Part shown: piece by piece, positions 56,682 to 64,000 of the stretch
Numbering within the stretch: position 1 is the first letter of the stretch
How the letters are laid out: every line of letters starts with the position of its first letter
Assembly: GCA_963797085.1 (NCBI GenBank)
Contig: CAWCOA010000006.1
Coordinates: 310,001 to 374,000, forward strand
DNA length: 64,000 bases
Direction: 5' to 3'
Source: JASJBU01 sp963797085
GTDB taxonomy: Bacteria; Pseudomonadota; Gammaproteobacteria; Chromatiales; Chromatiaceae
Translations under genes and position numbers: made by a program
Notes under the pieces: generated by a model
What the model saw: only the letters and a program-made list of their open reading frames with translations
Database searches by the model: none
Told to the model about the DNA's origin: nothing

Positions 56682-57719
56682 ATGCCGCAATCTCCCTTTA
56701 CGAACCAGGACAACTTTCGTGATGCTTTTGTCTCCGGCCTGCGGGGGTTACTGGATCAGCCCGGGTTGGGGGTATATATTCTGGTGCATGCAAATGCCAG
56801 TTTTGATGCGGAGATTTATGAGCAGCTGAAAGGGCCTCTCGAACAGCGCTTTGAAATATTGGCGGGAGCCTGCCGGGAGGCATTGGCCAATGGTCGTGAG
56901 ATGTCTGGGGCTCCGGATGATCAATCAGTATTCCTTAAGTTGATGGCCATCGGATTCAGAGGGGTCAAACTGACCGAGTTCAGGCAGGAGGAGGAGTGGG
57001 AGGTCCAATTCAATCATATCCGCGCCTTCAGGCCGGCGCGTATGGCAGAGGCATCTGCCAGCGGCATCCATGAGCCTTTTGATCCAAAGGGCTTTCATTT
57101 CAACAAACCTTTTTTACGTAAAGAGGCCTTCTGGTCTGGTGAATTGCAGGGTTTGGAGGTGGAACTGCTCTACAACAAGTTTCCTTTTACCCCGCTGCAT
57201 GGACTGCTGGTGCCCGAACGCTATTCGAGGGAACCTCAGTTTCTCTCGCATCCGTACCACATCTACATGTGGGCGCTAACCGAGAAGATGGCTGCCGGGT
57301 TGCCTGGCGTAGGGTTTGCCTACAACAGCTATGGCGCCTTCTCTTCTGTGAATCATTTGCACTTCCAGATGTTTCAGCGGGATACTCCATTACCCTTGGC
57401 ATCCCCGCATTGGAGCCATAACCATGGGGATTCGGAGTACCCGGTCAATTGTGAGGTCTATACCTCTGTCGGTGAGTCCTGGGCGCGCCTGGACGAACTG
57501 CATCGTACTCAAACCAGTTATAACCTGATCTATCTGCCAGGCTGCCTGTACTGTATCCCACGTCGCAAGCAGGGCAGTTTTGAACAGTCTTCCTGGACCA
57601 ATGGCTTTGCCTGGTATGAACTGGCGGGTGGCGTCACCACTTCCAATCGGGTGGATTATGAGAAACTCGATGCAGGGACAATTGCCAACGAAATGGCTAA
57701 ACTGAAACTGTTGTCATAG
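56682..57719 (+). CDS. Large HIT-superfamily (GalT/Ap4A phosphorylase-like) protein
   Basis: 345 aa. VELLYNKFPFTPLHGLLVPE followed by SVNHLHFQMF gives the H-hydrophobic-H-hydrophobic-Q motif of the GalT/Ap4A phosphorylase branch of the HIT superfamily. In that branch the middle His forms a nucleotidyl-enzyme intermediate. The N-terminal 130 residues do not match a known domain. Likely a nucleotidyltransferase or nucleotide phosphorylase of unknown substrate in the cytoplasm. Stand-alone gene right after a terminator. Confidence 0.75.
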   Translation: MPQSPFTNQDNFRDAFVSGLRGLLDQPGLGVYILVHANASFDAEIYEQLKGPLEQRFEILAGACREALANGREMSGAPDDQSVFLKLMAIGFRGVKLTEFRQEEEWEVQFNHIRAFRPARMAEASASGIHEPFDPKGFHFNKPFLRKEAFWSGELQGLEVELLYNKFPFTPLHGLLVPERYSREPQFLSHPYHIYMWALTEKMAAGLPGVGFAYNSYGAFSSVNHLHFQMFQRDTPLPLASPHWSHNHGDSEYPVNCEVYTSVGESWARLDELHRTQTSYNLIYLPGCLYCIPRRKQGSFEQSSWTNGFAWYELAGGVTTSNRVDYEKLDAGTIANEMAKLKLLS

Positions 57720-57791
57720 TCGAGTCTGCATGCTGTCCTGGCGGCTTTTTTTACCATCCAGTTTTGCCTGCCAGGAGCCATTGAAATCAGG

Positions 57792-58022
57792 CTAATCCAG
57801 CCATTGAATCAGGTAGTAGAGACGAAATCCCTCGGATGAACGGGATGGTCCCATCACCTGGGCGGCATAGGTGTCATCTGATTTTTCTGCCTGGGCAACG
57901 GCCTCCTCCGCGGTTGGCACGACAGTTACACAATTTTCCGGAAACCTTTTGCGGCGGCGGCTGGGGGTGTAAATCAGGGCGAAGCAGCGTTTGACAATCG
58001 AACTATCCGGCGGAGTTTGCAT
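57792..58022 (-). CDS. Small conserved-looking protein of unknown function
   Basis: 76 aa from ATG 58022 (MQTPPDSSIVKRC); a longer start at 58076 is possible but lacks support. Basic N-terminal half (YTPSRRRKRFPENC) and an acidic helix (PTAEEAVAQAEKSDD) precede a C-terminus ending LYYLIQWLD. No motif recognised and no signal peptide. It is alone between the HIT gene and the cytochrome c4 gene. Confidence 0.55.
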   Translation of the reverse strand: MQTPPDSSIVKRCFALIYTPSRRRKRFPENCVTVVPTAEEAVAQAEKSDDTYAAQVMGPSRSSEGFRLYYLIQWLD

Positions 58023-58230
58023 GGTCTGCTCCAAATGCGAGTGGTGTGGGATCAAGCCCTTAGTCAAGGCGTACATTTTGACCTTTATTAGGATATTCTG
58101 CTATAGTTTTGCAACTTTTTCAGGGCTTACGTGGTCTACCTGACCAGAGTATCTGCGGCCGATTTTGCAAGTATGATTAAGCAGAAACTCCTGGCCAGCA
58201 TCATCCAGCAGAAACGCAGCGGGATTCATC

Positions 58231-58843
58231 ATGAATAAATGGTTATTAACTGTTTCAATCGCACTGGCAATGTCAGCAACTGGTATTCAGGCTGCAGGTA
58301 ATGCAGAGGCGGGTCAAACCAAGGCTGTCGCATGCACTGCGTGCCACGGACCCAATGGCAACAGCCCGGTCAATCCGATCTGGCCAAAACTGGCTGGGCA
58401 GCATCCTAAGTATACTGAAAAGCAACTCAAGGACTTCAAGTCGGGCGCCAGGCAAGATCCTACTATGATTGGCATGGTTGCCCCATTGAATGACCAGGAT
58501 ATGGCAGATCTGGCCGCCTATTTCGCGACTAAGAGCAAGGGCAGGTGGAGCAGCTGCGGCAGACAAAGCTGCAGCTGGTGAAAAGATCTATCGTGCCGGT
58601 AACGCAAGCACAGGCGTGGCCGCCTGTATGGCCTGCCATGGCCCCGCAGGAACCGGTAACCCACAGGCCAACTTTCCCTCCCTGGCTGGACAGCACGCCG
58701 CCTACACTGAAAAGGCGCTGAAGGATTTTCGCTCGGGTGGTCGTGAGAATGACATGAATCAAATGATGCGGGGTGTGGCCGCCCGCCTAACAGATACCGA
58801 GATTGCAGCCGTAGCCCAGTATATTCAGGGTCTGAGTCAGTAA
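58231..58843 (+). pseudogene. Diheme cytochrome c4, frameshifted between the two heme domains
   Basis: The first frame has a signal peptide (1-21, ending GIQA), the first heme motif CTACH and the domain-1 Met region (MIGMVAPL). It leaves frame near 58539-58541 at the interdomain linker. The second frame carries an Ala/Lys linker (ADKAAAGEKIY), the second heme motif CMACH, and MNQMMRGVAARL. Normal cytochrome c4 is about 200 aa with two domains. The first frame alone would give a monoheme domain with a 12-residue scrambled tail. A terminator follows. Confidence 0.85.
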
Positions 58844-58865
58844 TCATCTATACTGTCTATCAAGC

Positions 58866-58899
58866 ACAGGGGCGGCCGGTGGGCCGCCCCTGTTGTTTT
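58866..58899 (+). terminator. Rho-independent terminator after cytochrome c4
   Basis: ACAGGGGCGGCC and GGCCGCCCCTGT form a perfect 12-bp stem with loop GGTG, followed by TGTTTTA. It begins 23 bp after the second-frame stop, so the two cytochrome frames share one transcript end. Confidence 0.93.
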
Positions 58900-58996
58900 A
58901 ATACTTTTTTTAGTCTTAAATTGAGCAAAGGTGCTCAAGCTAGTCATGCAGCTTGCCGTAATATAGGTGAGGAAAATCAGACATCTAAAGGACGGT

Positions 58997-59803
58997 ATGA
59001 TGAAAAATGAGATCGAACGTCTTGGGCTGGCGAAAGTCAACGCCAACCGATTGCGTGTTCTCAGTTACAACATTCAGGCCGGTGCGGATACCCGTCGTTA
59101 CAGCGAGTATTTCACGCACAGCTGGAAAAGTTTGCTGCCACACCGCGAACAGCTGCAAAACCTCGATCATATTTCCCATCTCTTGAAAGACTTCGATCTG
59201 GTTGGACTGCAGGAAGTGGACTCTGGAAGCCTGCGCAGCGGATTTGTTGATCAGACCGAATATCTTGCTCACCAGGCCGGGTTTCCTTACTGGTTCAGGC
59301 AGGTCAATCGGCGTCTGGGCAAACTGGCGCAACACAGTAATGGCGTATTGAGCCGGGTATTACCATCGGACATAGTTGAGCATAAGCTGCCGGGCCTTCC
59401 CGGTCGTGGCGCCATGTTGATGGAATTCAAAACCAGTGAAAAACCACTGGGTATCTGCATCATGCACCTGGCACTGGGGCGGCGCGCCAGATTACGTCAA
59501 CTCTCCTATGTGAGTGAACTGGTGTCTCACTATTCCCATCTTGTCATGATGGGTGATTTCAATTGCGAGTGCGGGTCTCAGGAATTTCGCTTCCTGCTCG
59601 ACAAGACAGATTTACGCGGACCTTCCTGCGAGATGATGACCTTCCCCAGCTGGCGACCCAATCGTAAGTTGGATCATATCCTGGTTTCATCCAGCCTCAG
59701 GCTGGCCAACGCTGAAGTACTGAATTATGCCCATTCAGATCATCTACCTATCAGTGTTGAGCTGGAACTTCCGGAAAACGTGATTCTGGATAAGGCTGCT
59801 TGA
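58997..59803 (+). CDS. Endonuclease/exonuclease/phosphatase (EEP) family hydrolase
   Basis: 268 aa from ATG 58997, with AAAGGAC just upstream. LRVLSYNIQAGAD opens the fold, DLVGLQEVDSG gives the metal-binding Glu, MMGDFNCECGSQEF the Asp/Asn pair, and AHSDHLPISVEL the catalytic His. No signal peptide. The family covers nucleases and phosphodiesterases; the substrate is unknown. ORF ends complete; the next gene starts 91 bp on. Confidence 0.9.
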   Translation: MMKNEIERLGLAKVNANRLRVLSYNIQAGADTRRYSEYFTHSWKSLLPHREQLQNLDHISHLLKDFDLVGLQEVDSGSLRSGFVDQTEYLAHQAGFPYWFRQVNRRLGKLAQHSNGVLSRVLPSDIVEHKLPGLPGRGAMLMEFKTSEKPLGICIMHLALGRRARLRQLSYVSELVSHYSHLVMMGDFNCECGSQEFRFLLDKTDLRGPSCEMMTFPSWRPNRKLDHILVSSSLRLANAEVLNYAHSDHLPISVELELPENVILDKAA

Positions 59804-59894
59804 TAGTAAACAGGCCTCAGCGAGGCAGCAATCTTGACTCGCGTGCAGGACTTGATCATTTTTATTCCCACATCATTCTAGGCCTCAATTTGGT

Positions 59895-60407
59895 ATGACG
59901 GATCAAAAGGACTGGAAGGCTCGCTACGAAGAGCTTTTACAACAACATGAGAGTCAAATTGCGGATGATGCAGAGCTTGGCAAGCTGCTGACGCACACCA
60001 TTATCCGTCTGACCTTGGCTGCCAGTGGCCTTGATTCACAACTGGACCCCCACCTAAAAGGCATTAGAGATGCTGTGCGAGGCGGAGTCTCCCTCTCACT
60101 TAAGGCGAAACTCAACAGTCTGTCCGACAGTCTGATGCACTTTTCTGATGCGGAAGAAACCGATGGGCAGGACATTGACATGTTCGTCGCTCAATTGGCT
60201 TCACGTATTCATCTTTCGAAACCGGACACTGCAGAAGTCGCTCGGCTTTTGAATGCGCTGCTCTCGAACACCGATCAGATGCGGGATGAAGATCTGGATC
60301 GCCTGGCTGGACTGCTGCATCCTGAGCGAGCGCCGCAGGGCCCAAAAAAACCGGGCTGTTTGGGCGATTCCTCTCAGGTGGTGCTTCAGTCCCAGACGAA
60401 GCAGTAA
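59895..60407 (+). CDS. N-terminal module of a split diguanylate cyclase
   Basis: 170 aa. Helical, acidic sequence (DWKARYEELLQQHESQIADDAELGKLL, then LTLAASGLDSQLDPHLKGIRDAV) that resembles the N-terminal region of gammaproteobacterial GGDEF proteins of about 500 aa. The frame goes wrong after PQGPKKP at an A7 run. The next frame continues smoothly as TGLFGRFLSGG and leads into the GGDEF ORF. The last 18 residues here are probably out of frame. Confidence 0.72.
   Translation: MTDQKDWKARYEELLQQHESQIADDAELGKLLTHTIIRLTLAASGLDSQLDPHLKGIRDAVRGGVSLSLKAKLNSLSDSLMHFSDAEETDGQDIDMFVAQLASRIHLSKPDTAEVARLLNALLSNTDQMRDEDLDRLAGLLHPERAPQGPKKPGCLGDSSQVVLQSQTKQ
60344..60350 (+). other. A7 slip site joining the two diguanylate cyclase frames
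   Basis: Seven A in the phase CCA AAA AAA, i.e. A AAA AAA in the upstream frame, the classic -1 slippery heptamer. A -1 shift here moves directly into the GGDEF frame, which is open across the junction. It may be a programmed frameshift, transcriptional slippage, or simply a lost A from an A8 run. Confidence 0.6.
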
Positions 60408-60427
60408 ACTCAACCAACCGGATATTA

Positions 60428-61444
60428 TTGAACCTGCTTGATCAGGCAAGTTGGCCGGGGCATTGGAATGCCGAGATCACGCAACTCAAGACCCGTTTGT
60501 CGGTTAAACCCGCAGACAACGAATGGGTGTCGGTATTAGAGGATCTGTTGGACATCTCTGCAAGATCCTATGGAGAGGCAAAGGCTGAGATTAAGGAGGC
60601 TGAAGACTTTCTCGGTGAGTTGACGCAACGCCTACAGGATCTCGATCAACACTTACGCAATGTCCGTGATGGAAAAACTGAGGTTGTTGAACACGGCCGG
60701 AAAATGAGTGAGGAAGTTTCTTCCCAAGTGGATGGACTCTATTCAACAGTAAGTTCCGCAACCGATCTCAATCAGCTCAAACGGGATGTCAGCGACCGTT
60801 TGAATGGAATCCAACAGACCATGGATGCCTTTCTGCAAGAGGAAACGCAGTGGTTCAAGAGTGCAGAGTCCGATGAGCATCAGCTGCGTGATCGACTGTC
60901 TAAGCTGGAAGAGGAGTCAAAGGAGCTACACAATCGGTTACTGGAGGCACATCACCTTGCGCTCAAGGATGCAGTCACAGATCTGCCGAACCGGCTTGCC
61001 TATGATGAGCGCGTGGCGCAGGAGTTTGCCCGCTGGAAGCGGTTCGCCGAGCCCTTGTCGATGTTGGTCTGGGATGTGGATGATTTCAAATTGATCAATG
61101 ACCGGTTTGGCCACCAGGCGGGCGATAAGGCGCTGCGCATTATCGCTAATTGCCTCAAGCAGCGCTTGCGTGAAACCGATTTCATTGCCCGCTACGGTGG
61201 CGAAGAGTTTGTCACCCTGCTGTGCGGCGCCGATGAAGAACAATCCCTGCAGGTGGCTGAACAAATGCGTCAGGCTGTCATGCAGAGCGGGTTCCATTCC
61301 GGAAATAAGGCCGTGAATATCACCATCTCCTGTGGTCTCTCGCATTTCAATGAAGGCGATACTGCGGAAGCTGTTTTCAAAAGGGCGGATAAGGCGCTCT
61401 ACCAGGCCAAGAAAAACGGTAAAAACCGTTGTGAGGTTGGCTGA
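60428..61444 (+). CDS. Diguanylate cyclase (GGDEF) part of split gene
   Basis: Own apparent start is TTG 60428 with no ribosome site; the frame is open upstream to the A7 run at 60344, so it is best read as the continuation of the preceding frame. Long coiled-coil region (about 40-180) followed by a GGDEF domain. DAVTDLPNRLAYDERVAQEF opens it, GGEEF is the active site, and RETD exactly five residues upstream is the I-site for product inhibition. Predicted to make c-di-GMP in the cytoplasm. Confidence 0.82.
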   Translation: MNLLDQASWPGHWNAEITQLKTRLSVKPADNEWVSVLEDLLDISARSYGEAKAEIKEAEDFLGELTQRLQDLDQHLRNVRDGKTEVVEHGRKMSEEVSSQVDGLYSTVSSATDLNQLKRDVSDRLNGIQQTMDAFLQEETQWFKSAESDEHQLRDRLSKLEEESKELHNRLLEAHHLALKDAVTDLPNRLAYDERVAQEFARWKRFAEPLSMLVWDVDDFKLINDRFGHQAGDKALRIIANCLKQRLRETDFIARYGGEEFVTLLCGADEEQSLQVAEQMRQAVMQSGFHSGNKAVNITISCGLSHFNEGDTAEAVFKRADKALYQAKKNGKNRCEVG

Positions 61445-61479
61445 TCCAACGGTTGTAGAACAGTCAGGGCAGCAGTTGA

Positions 61480-62049
61480 TCAGTCCTGAATGTAAAAAAA
61501 TCTCCAGGGAACATGCCCTTCGCAGGACGCCAGCGCCGTGAGCAACTCAGGGGATGGAATTGCTTCATTGGGGAAGATATTCTCGATAAACAGAAACAGG
61601 CGCCCGCTACCGGCGGACTGGCGCCAGTTGTAAGTGGCAGGATTCTGTTTATGACTGCAATGAGGGCAGCTGGCCTGAAAGGTCTCGGGGGCAGCTTTCC
61701 ATGCATCGATAAGGACTTCCCAGTCAGAAATGCGTTTACGGCAGGCCTCGCAGCGCGGTGAGGTTGTGTTGCGGCCGCTGAGAAAAACGGGTCGTGGATA
61801 GGGCCCGTCGATGATCAGATGACAAAAGGGTTCTCCATTCGTAGTGGGTTCCGGGTTGATAAATGGAGAGCAGCCCATGAAGGAGACAAGCTGCATGAAG
61901 CGATCCCCCAATCGGTAGTGCCGGCCCCCCAGCCCTTCTACCGGGTCAGTGCAAAATTGAATGCCGCGCAACAGGTCGATGATCTTGTCGATGCTTGCAG
62001 GCAGGAACAATGGGTCCTGGGGTGTCAGGGCGAGTCGGCCGGTGTGCAT
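61480..62049 (-). CDS. Unknown protein with paired CxxC zinc-ribbon motifs
   Basis: 189 aa from ATG 62049. N-terminal part is rich in hydrophobic and acidic residues (PLFLPASIDKIIDLLRGIQ). A central segment SPRCEACRKR and a later FQASCPHCSHKQ supply two CxxC pairs, likely one zinc site. No known family was recognised. The start is one base after the creA stop (TGAGATG), so the two are translationally coupled. Converges with the diguanylate cyclase. Confidence 0.68.
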   Translation of the reverse strand: MHTGRLALTPQDPLFLPASIDKIIDLLRGIQFCTDPVEGLGGRHYRLGDRFMQLVSFMGCSPFINPEPTTNGEPFCHLIIDGPYPRPVFLSGRNTTSPRCEACRKRISDWEVLIDAWKAAPETFQASCPHCSHKQNPATYNWRQSAGSGRLFLFIENIFPNEAIPSPELLTALASCEGHVPWRFFYIQD

Positions 62050-62050
62050 C

Positions 62051-62527
62051 TCAAGGCTGAGTATTAGTTGGTTGGTAGAGCGGTACGGCGGTAATGCTGT
62101 TTTTCGGTGAACCTTCCACCAGCTTGTCACTGTAGGTCAGGTAGATCAGGGTGTTGCGATTGGCATCATAGAACCGTACGACCTGCATGGTCTTGAAGAG
62201 GATCGAGGTGCGCTGCTTGAAGACCTCTTCAGCGTCTCGAGATTTGTTGCGGATGTCCTCCGGCAGAGTTACTGGACCGGTCTGACGACAGGCGATGGAA
62301 GCATCCGAGGTATCTTCCGCCAATCCCACGGCGCCACTCATGCCGCCGGTCTTGGCCCGGCTCAGATAACAGGTGACGCCTGGTACGGCAGGATCATCGA
62401 ACGCCTCAATCACCACCTTGTCATTTGGGCCGAGCACGCGGAATTTTGTGCTGACAGTGCCCAGTCTTTCGGCCTGAACAGCGCTCAGTGAGATGGCCAG
62501 GAATAGCAGGATAATAGTTTTTTTCAG
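62051..62527 (-). CDS. creA: CreA family periplasmic protein, apparent CTG start
   Basis: 158 aa if translation begins at CTG 62527, preceded by GGAG with 7-nt spacing; E. coli CreA is 157 aa. No ATG, GTG or TTG lies between the upstream stop and the GTG at 62437, which would delete the signal peptide and the conserved VSTKFR segment. From CTG the product begins LKKTIILLFLAISLSAVQA, a good signal peptide. GPNDKVVIEAFDDPAVPGVTCYLSRAKTGG and EDTSDASIACRQ are CreA hallmarks. The function of CreA is unknown. Confidence 0.82.
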   Translation of the reverse strand: MKKTIILLFLAISLSAVQAERLGTVSTKFRVLGPNDKVVIEAFDDPAVPGVTCYLSRAKTGGMSGAVGLAEDTSDASIACRQTGPVTLPEDIRNKSRDAEEVFKQRTSILFKTMQVVRFYDANRNTLIYLTYSDKLVEGSPKNSITAVPLYQPTNTQP

Positions 62528-63025
62528 TGTCGTACTCCACGGACGGACAAAGCCTCATCAGCACCCGGAACCAAGCAGAATCCAGGCTAAACCAGATTGC
62601 ATAGTCTACCAGGATTGCACTGGCGCACCCACAGTGGTCTGAGCACCAAACACTCGATTATTACCTCTCAGTTGGCGTCAAGCCGTCTTACCGCTGTCAC
62701 AATAACCTGGTGGAATCAGCGCTAAGGTCACTTGGGTAGATTCAAGACGTTAACAACCAGATTTCAGTTTTATCGACAAATAGCCTGGAAGGCGACCGTG
62801 AGGCCAGGGCTGGCGTTTACCAACAGTCTGTTGAAATGCTCATGACGATGACTCTTCGCCATGTGCCGCATCGATCGAGCTTGCTTAATCAAGGGGCAAG
62901 GCGATACTGAGAGGTGTTTGAGCAGGGGATTGAAAAAAATGATGTGCTGGGGGAGGGCAGCTATCGCCCGGTCCAGCACATCAACCCAGGTTATCGTTAG
63001 TTAAGCCGTGGGAGCGGGTTTTTTG
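62528..63025 (-). other. Intergenic region between creA and the DsrC-like gene
   Basis: About 500 bp. One short minus-strand open frame (62770-62979) has no homology I can name and no ribosome site. No clear hairpin, promoter or repeat was found. It may be a decayed gene. Confidence 0.4.
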
Positions 63026-63412
63026 TTAGAGGCAACTTCTCCCAACAGGGGCCGGCAATCCGGCATAGCGACAGGCGGTCTTTGCGCCATTAGGGAAGAG
63101 TTGCTTTATGTAAGTCCGACTCCAGCGGCAGTTCTGCTGATCCTTGCACAGATTCCGTGAGAGTATGGGCATCTCGGGGGCGATCTCGAACTCCTTGTAA
63201 AAACGGTGTAGGAAATCGATCAGGGTCCAATGATCGGCATTCAGTGCGATACCGTCTTCCTTTGCCCAGGCCTCTGACACCGCTGGACTCCAGTCATTGA
63301 AATCCAGTAGATAGCCTTGATCGTCGGTGGGAATAATTCTCCCGCCGACCTCTAATATGGGGAACTTGGCTTGTTGTGGCGCCTCGCTTCTCTGTTGGTG
63401 ATCTAATCGCAT
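63026..63412 (-). CDS. DsrC/TusE family sulfur-relay protein with altered C-terminal Cys spacing
   Basis: 128 aa, longer than the usual 105-112. PILEVGGRIIPTDDQGYLLDFNDWSPAVSEAWAKEDGI and TLIDFLHRFYKEFEIAPEMPILSRNLCKD identify DsrC/TusE. It ends TACRYAGLPAPVGRSCL with Cys114 and the penultimate Cys127. Both DsrC cysteines are present, but the gap is 12 residues rather than the standard 10. DsrC shuttles sulfur as a trisulfide or persulfide between TusABCDE-type proteins, Dsr sulfite reductase and DsrMK. The AGGTTT-preceded ATG at 63412 has a GGAGG ribosome site. No dsr operon is adjacent, so this is probably a stand-alone paralogue. Confidence 0.9.
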   Translation of the reverse strand: MRLDHQQRSEAPQQAKFPILEVGGRIIPTDDQGYLLDFNDWSPAVSEAWAKEDGIALNADHWTLIDFLHRFYKEFEIAPEMPILSRNLCKDQQNCRWSRTYIKQLFPNGAKTACRYAGLPAPVGRSCL

Positions 63413-63422
63413 GTCAAACCTC

Positions 63423-63506
63423 CAGGTGGTGTACCTGATCTATTATTTTCGGAAGATGTAAAATGACTGCTGGGTTTAAGTTTTATTTTTATTGTTATAA
63501 AAACAA
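63423..63506 (-). promoter_or_regulatory. Inverted repeats upstream of the DsrC-like gene
   Basis: Two inverted repeats: CAGGT-N5-ACCTG (63423-63437), right at the ribosome site, and TTGTT-N5-AACAA (63492-63506) in AT-rich DNA that is a fair place for a promoter. They may be operator or RNA hairpin sites; there is no direct evidence. The rest of 63507-63675 holds a perfect small palindrome CCCGTA-A-TACGGG at 63645-63657 and no gene. Confidence 0.3.
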
Positions 63507-63675
63507 CATAGCATGGAACTAGGCCTTTTTTGCCTTCCGCTTTGATTTTTCAGTCTTTTCTTGAAGCTCTGTTGACCCAAAACAATTAATAATCGCTAAT
63601 TTTATTAACCAGTCAGCGTGTTTGTAAGAGGTAGGAGTTTATTTCCCGTAATACGGGTAGGTTGACGTGGTTGAA

Positions 63676-63709
63676 ACAAGGCAGCCAGTAGAGCGTTGGG
63701 CTGCCTTGT
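63676..63709 (-). terminator. Rho-independent terminator after the EF-hand gene
   Basis: ACAAGGCAGCC and GGCTGCCTTGT form an 11-bp perfect stem with a 12-nt loop, 11 bp after the EF-hand stop on the minus strand. The T-run after it is short (TTTC), so efficiency is uncertain. Confidence 0.65.
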
Positions 63710-63720
63710 CAGTGCTGATG

Positions 63721-64000
63721 TTACTGTCCTTGCGAGCCTTGTCTCTGTTGCCGGTGTCGGGCCTGAGCGCTGGCAAACTCCTCGGGGTTCACCAAGCCAT
63801 CCCCGTCAGCGTCTATCTCGGAAAAGGGTTTGGCATTTTGCAGGCCGCGCATCATGTAACCTTGTTTGGCCCGTTCGCTGATGCGCTTGCCTCGACCCTC
63901 GATGAATTCATCTTCAGTCATTAATCCATCTTGGTTCAGATCGAAGTCAGAGAACTTCGGCATGTTGTGTCCCATACCGAGTCCACGGGATTCTCCGGGC
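63721..64000 (-). CDS. EF-hand calcium-binding protein, 5' end beyond window
   Basis: The frame is open through the window end, so only the C-terminal 92 or so residues are visible. Two EF-hand loops: DLNQDGLMTEDEF and DADGDGLVNPEEF, both with Asp at positions 1, 3 and 5 and Glu at 12, so both should bind Ca2+. The C-terminus is Gln/Arg-rich (RHRQQRQGSQGQ). Small calmodulin-like proteins of this kind are often periplasmic; a signal peptide would lie outside the window. Confidence 0.85.
   Translation of the reverse strand, partial: PGESRGLGMGHNMPKFSDFDLNQDGLMTEDEFIEGRGKRISERAKQGYMMRGLQNAKPFSEIDADGDGLVNPEEFASAQARHRQQRQGSQGQ

Noticed and set aside
62770..62979. Short minus-strand frame between creA and the DsrC-like gene
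   Set aside because: GTG start, no ribosome site, no recognised family; kept only as a possible decayed gene in the intergenic entry.

Overview
The window reads as a chromosomal segment of a gammaproteobacterium. The order aroQ-accB-accC-prmA-(zinc-ribbon/DUF3426)-dusB-fis-purH-purD, the block dsbD-cutA-...-fxsA-...-groES-groEL, and the neighbourhood glnE-ilvE followed by LPS-core genes are all gammaproteobacterial hallmarks. A DsrC-family sulfur-relay protein, several soluble c-type cytochromes, polyphosphate kinase 2 and glycogen phosphorylase fit a sulfur-oxidising lineage of the Chromatiales type. That narrower placement is inference. No rRNA, tRNA or CRISPR array was seen.

Layout. 1-15050 (minus strand): glycogen phosphorylase, a VanZ-like protein, purine synthesis (purD, purH), fis/dusB, prmA, fatty-acid initiation (accC, accB), aroQ, then dsbD and cutA. 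15211-16170 (plus): a small membrane protein and fxsA. 16345-22771: an accessory stretch between fxsA and groES holding a frameshifted GGDEF/EAL protein, ppk2, a broken chemoreceptor, a small secreted PilJ-N-type protein and a complete IS630-family element with TA target duplication. 22967-25170: groESL with a perfect CIRCE operator and a terminator. 25265-27190: an intact chemoreceptor. 27522-30377: glnE broken by three lesions, then ilvE and a zinc-finger ORF.

31576-37624 (minus) is a polysaccharide island: sulfotransferase, two paralogous glycosyltransferases flanking an asparagine-synthase-like amidotransferase, and an AT-richer KpsS/KpsC-like gene. 37784-47430 is mostly plus-strand LPS and surface glycan genes: heptosyltransferase-like GT9 and a GT4 (both frameshifted), another GT4, a polysaccharide deacetylase, lpxL on minus, hldE, msbA and waaA. 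47421-54970: a cysteine-hydrolase-like protein lacking its Asp, an isoaspartyl methyltransferase, a TPP riboswitch with thiC, a small membrane protein, a RsuA-type pseudouridine synthase and rapA. 55119-64000: a truncated YqhA, cytochromes c, a PCu(A)C copper chaperone, a large HIT-superfamily protein, a frameshifted cytochrome c4, an EEP-family hydrolase, a diguanylate cyclase split at an A7 run, creA with an apparent CTG start, a DsrC-like protein and an EF-hand protein cut by the window end.

The most striking overall feature is the distribution of damage. About eight loci carry frameshifts, stops or deletions, and all are regulatory, surface-glycan, respiratory or membrane accessory genes. 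The housekeeping genes read through cleanly. This suggests either real gene decay, as in a host-associated or recently bottlenecked lineage, or consensus errors that happen to avoid core genes. Sequence alone cannot settle which, but three lesions in glnE alone favour real decay.
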